A stretch of DNA of 10,500 bases, taken from assembly GCA_001430745.1 (NCBI GenBank), contig KQ481956.1, positions 321,731 through 332,230 of the forward strand, written 5' to 3'. Position 1 is the first letter of the stretch. Each line of letters starts with the position of its first letter. The position numbers were made by a program, and so were the translations under genes. Positions 8,789-10,500 of the stretch are shown here, piece by piece. This stretch comes from Auxenochlorella pyrenoidosa (Eukaryota > Chlorophyta > Trebouxiophyceae > Chlorellales > Chlorellaceae). The notes under the pieces were generated by a model. That model did no database searches, was not told the origin of the DNA, and worked only from the letters and a program-made list of their open reading frames with translations.

Positions 8789-10485
8789 CTGCAGCAAGGG
8801 GCGGATGAAGATGGGGGTCGAGGCAGGCAAGGCGCGGAGGGTGCAGGCGAGAATGACCAATGGATTACGACTTGACAGGCAGGACAGGCGCGGGCATAGG
8901 CGCCCCACACAGAGGGGCCATGGACAAGGCATCCAGCCTCCTGCCCCGGCGCACCTTGTAGATGTGCCGCACAAAGGCCAAGCTGGCACGGAAGCCCACA
9001 GACCCCAACATGAGGAAGAAGCCTGCAGCAGGGGGCGGGGAGGGTGGGGCAGGCACGGAGTTGGGCGCTGCAGTGCCAGCAGCGCGAGCAGCCAGGTCAG
9101 CACCATGGTGCATGCATAGTGCAGGCTCTTCAGGGGATGGCCGCTGCAGGCACTCACCGTAGCAGACCATGAGCATGTAGCCAAAGTAGAAGGAGGCTTG
9201 CATCAGGCCTGCGGCACCAAGGGGGTGGCGCCTGTGAGCCACCAGCATGGCACCCCGAGAGAGTGGCCGCACCAGCGCCGGCGTGGCCACACGCCGGCGA
9301 TGCCCAACCATCGTGCAGGCAGGCAGCTCCCCGGAGGCCCGCCTTCCCTCCTTGCCCCCTCACCGTTCATGTCGGAGCGCGCGTACCAGTAGTAGAAGCA
9401 GTAGGCGTAGATGAAGAGGGCGGTGGAGCCGCCGCACATGATGCTGCGCCACCACCAGCGGTGGTCCTCCACAGCCAGCTGGCCGGGGGGGGGGGGGGGT
9501 TGAGGGGGGCCAGGCGATGGGCAGCTGGGGTGCCGGGGAGGAGGCGCACGGGGAGCGACAACGTGGCACCCAGTGCATGCAGTGGTGGGTGCAGAGGCTG
9601 GGGGTGGGTGCACTGGGCAGGCGGGGCGGGGGCTGCACCTGGAAGTAGGTGAGCGCGATGGTGATGAAGGCGGTGACGATGATGAGGATGATGAAGACGA
9701 TGAACAGGATGGAGTAGATGGTGTACACCTTGTGCCCCCACACGCTGGCAAAGATGTAGTCTGCAGGCGGGGGGCGGCAGGGCGGGGGAGCGGGGGGGCG
9801 TCGGCGCGGCACCGCCTGCGCCTGCGCAGAGCCTGCTCCTTCCGTCTGGCAAGCACTCATCCCTCGACGACCCAGCGGGCAGCGGGCGGGCGGGCCACTC
9901 ACACAGCTCGATGTAGATGGCGGAGAAGGGGAGGAAGCCGGCCATGAGCATCTGGGGCACTGTCTGGCGGTACCAGGGCAGCGGCGGGATCTCGCGCGGG
10001 TACTTGGTGGTGCGGCAGGGGGCGTTGAACTCGGCCTGGGAGAGAGAGGGGGGGGGGGAGCAGGGTAACGCTTCCGGCGCTGGACGCAGCACGCTCAGGT
10101 CAGACAGCAGCCCTGTGAGGCAAATGGCAGCAGGCGGGCAGGGTGGGCGGGCTGCCTCAGTGCCGGCCACTTGCGTTGCCCTCCCTGCCCCCTCGGCCAT
10201 GCCCGCCCACCGCCGCTTAGGCGGAGCCCTCCCCACACGCCGCACCGGAGCCCCCCCCCCACACACACACACACACCTTTGTGTTCTTGCCCATGATGCC
10301 GCCCACCACGGTGAGCGGGAAGGTGACCAGCGCCCAGATGATGACGATGATGACGATGGTGCCAAAGGGCAGCGCCGCGGTGGTGCCGTAGGCCCAGGCC
10401 ACCGAGTTGAGGTAGGAGAACATGGCCAGCAGGGGGCCGCAGAACAGCATGGTGGTGGTCAGCACGTTGCGCACCCAGTTGGTGC
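8771..10485 (-). CDS. Transmembrane 9 superfamily (TM9SF/EMP70) protein, C-terminal part (5' end outside window)
   Basis: Seven exons, read right to left: 10485-10277, 10035-9903, 9760-9639, 9478-9364, 9208-9158, 9022-8955 and 8788-8771. All junctions are GT..AG with matching phases, giving about 237 residues. This is the C-terminal multi-pass part of an endomembrane (Golgi/endosome) protein; family members are about 590-660 residues. Family hallmarks are [101 protein letters not shown] and [21 protein letters not shown]. Six or seven hydrophobic segments are visible. The C-terminus is KAIKCE, which contains the KxE (KxD/E) signal known in plant EMP proteins to bind COPI and COPII. An upstream exon (10485 side) begins with a split Gly codon, so at least one more exon lies beyond the edge. 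Confidence 0.95.
9485..9499. repeat. G15 homopolymer in a TM9SF intron
   Basis: Fifteen consecutive G on the plus strand. On the minus strand this is a C15 run a few bases ahead of the GGCCAG|CTGGCT acceptor of intron 9479-9638. It forms the polypyrimidine tract of that intron. Its length is likely to vary, and sequencing error is also possible here. Confidence 0.9.
10251..10276. repeat. C10(AC)8 simple repeat overlapping a TM9SF 5' splice site
   Basis: Ten C (10251-10260) are followed by (AC)8 (10261-10276). On the minus strand this is AAG|(GT)8 G10, so the intron 10036-10276 begins exactly with the first GT of the dinucleotide run. Phase 0 joining of GKNTK to AEFNAPC fixes the first GT as the donor. 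Confidence 0.9.
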
Positions 10486-10500
10486 CTGCGCGGGGAAAAA

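Noticed and set aside
8456..8875. Plus-strand frame of 139 codons in the convergent region
   Set aside because: It overlaps the last exon and intron of the TM9SF gene and has no recognisable content; the Leu run comes from the (CTG)5 tract.

Overview
The window looks like nuclear DNA of a green alga, most likely a Chlorella-like trebouxiophyte. It is very GC-rich. Its genes are split by many short GT..AG introns, about 50-380 bases and mostly 130-250. About half of the acceptors end in TGCAG. A TGTAA motif, the usual green-algal poly(A) signal, follows one stop codon, and the recognisable proteins are eukaryotic with plant-like relatives. The organism assignment is an inference; no marker gene proves it.

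Four genes are present, and I rebuilt each from exons whose splice phases agree. (1) Plus strand, from the left edge to 2215: the 3' part of a CDC48/AFG2-class AAA+ ATPase, with a complete C-terminal ATPase module and a helical tail. (2) Minus strand, 6409 to 2735: an 11-exon gene for a low-complexity chromatin-type protein of about 708 residues. It runs from a Pro/Glu-rich acidic half, through three blocks that alternate AT-hook-like RGRGRAAP motifs with glutamate runs, to a histone-H1-like Lys/Ala tail of repeated TPAKK units. I do not recognise it as a named family, and its first exon or two are uncertain. (3) Plus strand, 6925 to 8306: a four-exon gene for mitochondrial ribosomal protein uL24m, with a KOW motif and an unusual C-terminal extension. 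(4) Minus strand, 10485 to 8771 and running off the right edge: the C-terminal part of a transmembrane-9 superfamily (TM9SF/EMP70) Golgi-endosomal membrane protein. Its C-terminal KxE sorting signal sits alone on an 18-base last exon.

Genes 1 and 2 converge on 2216-2734. Genes 2 and 3 diverge from 6410-6924, which holds a TATA-like box for gene 3. Genes 3 and 4 converge on 8307-8770. The four genes share no pathway; this is an ordinary mixed-function stretch of a compact algal genome. I found no mobile element, RNA gene, CRISPR array or virus-derived sequence. The most unusual content is the charge-block chromatin protein; next are the uL24m C-terminal extension and the one-signal terminal exon of the TM9SF gene.
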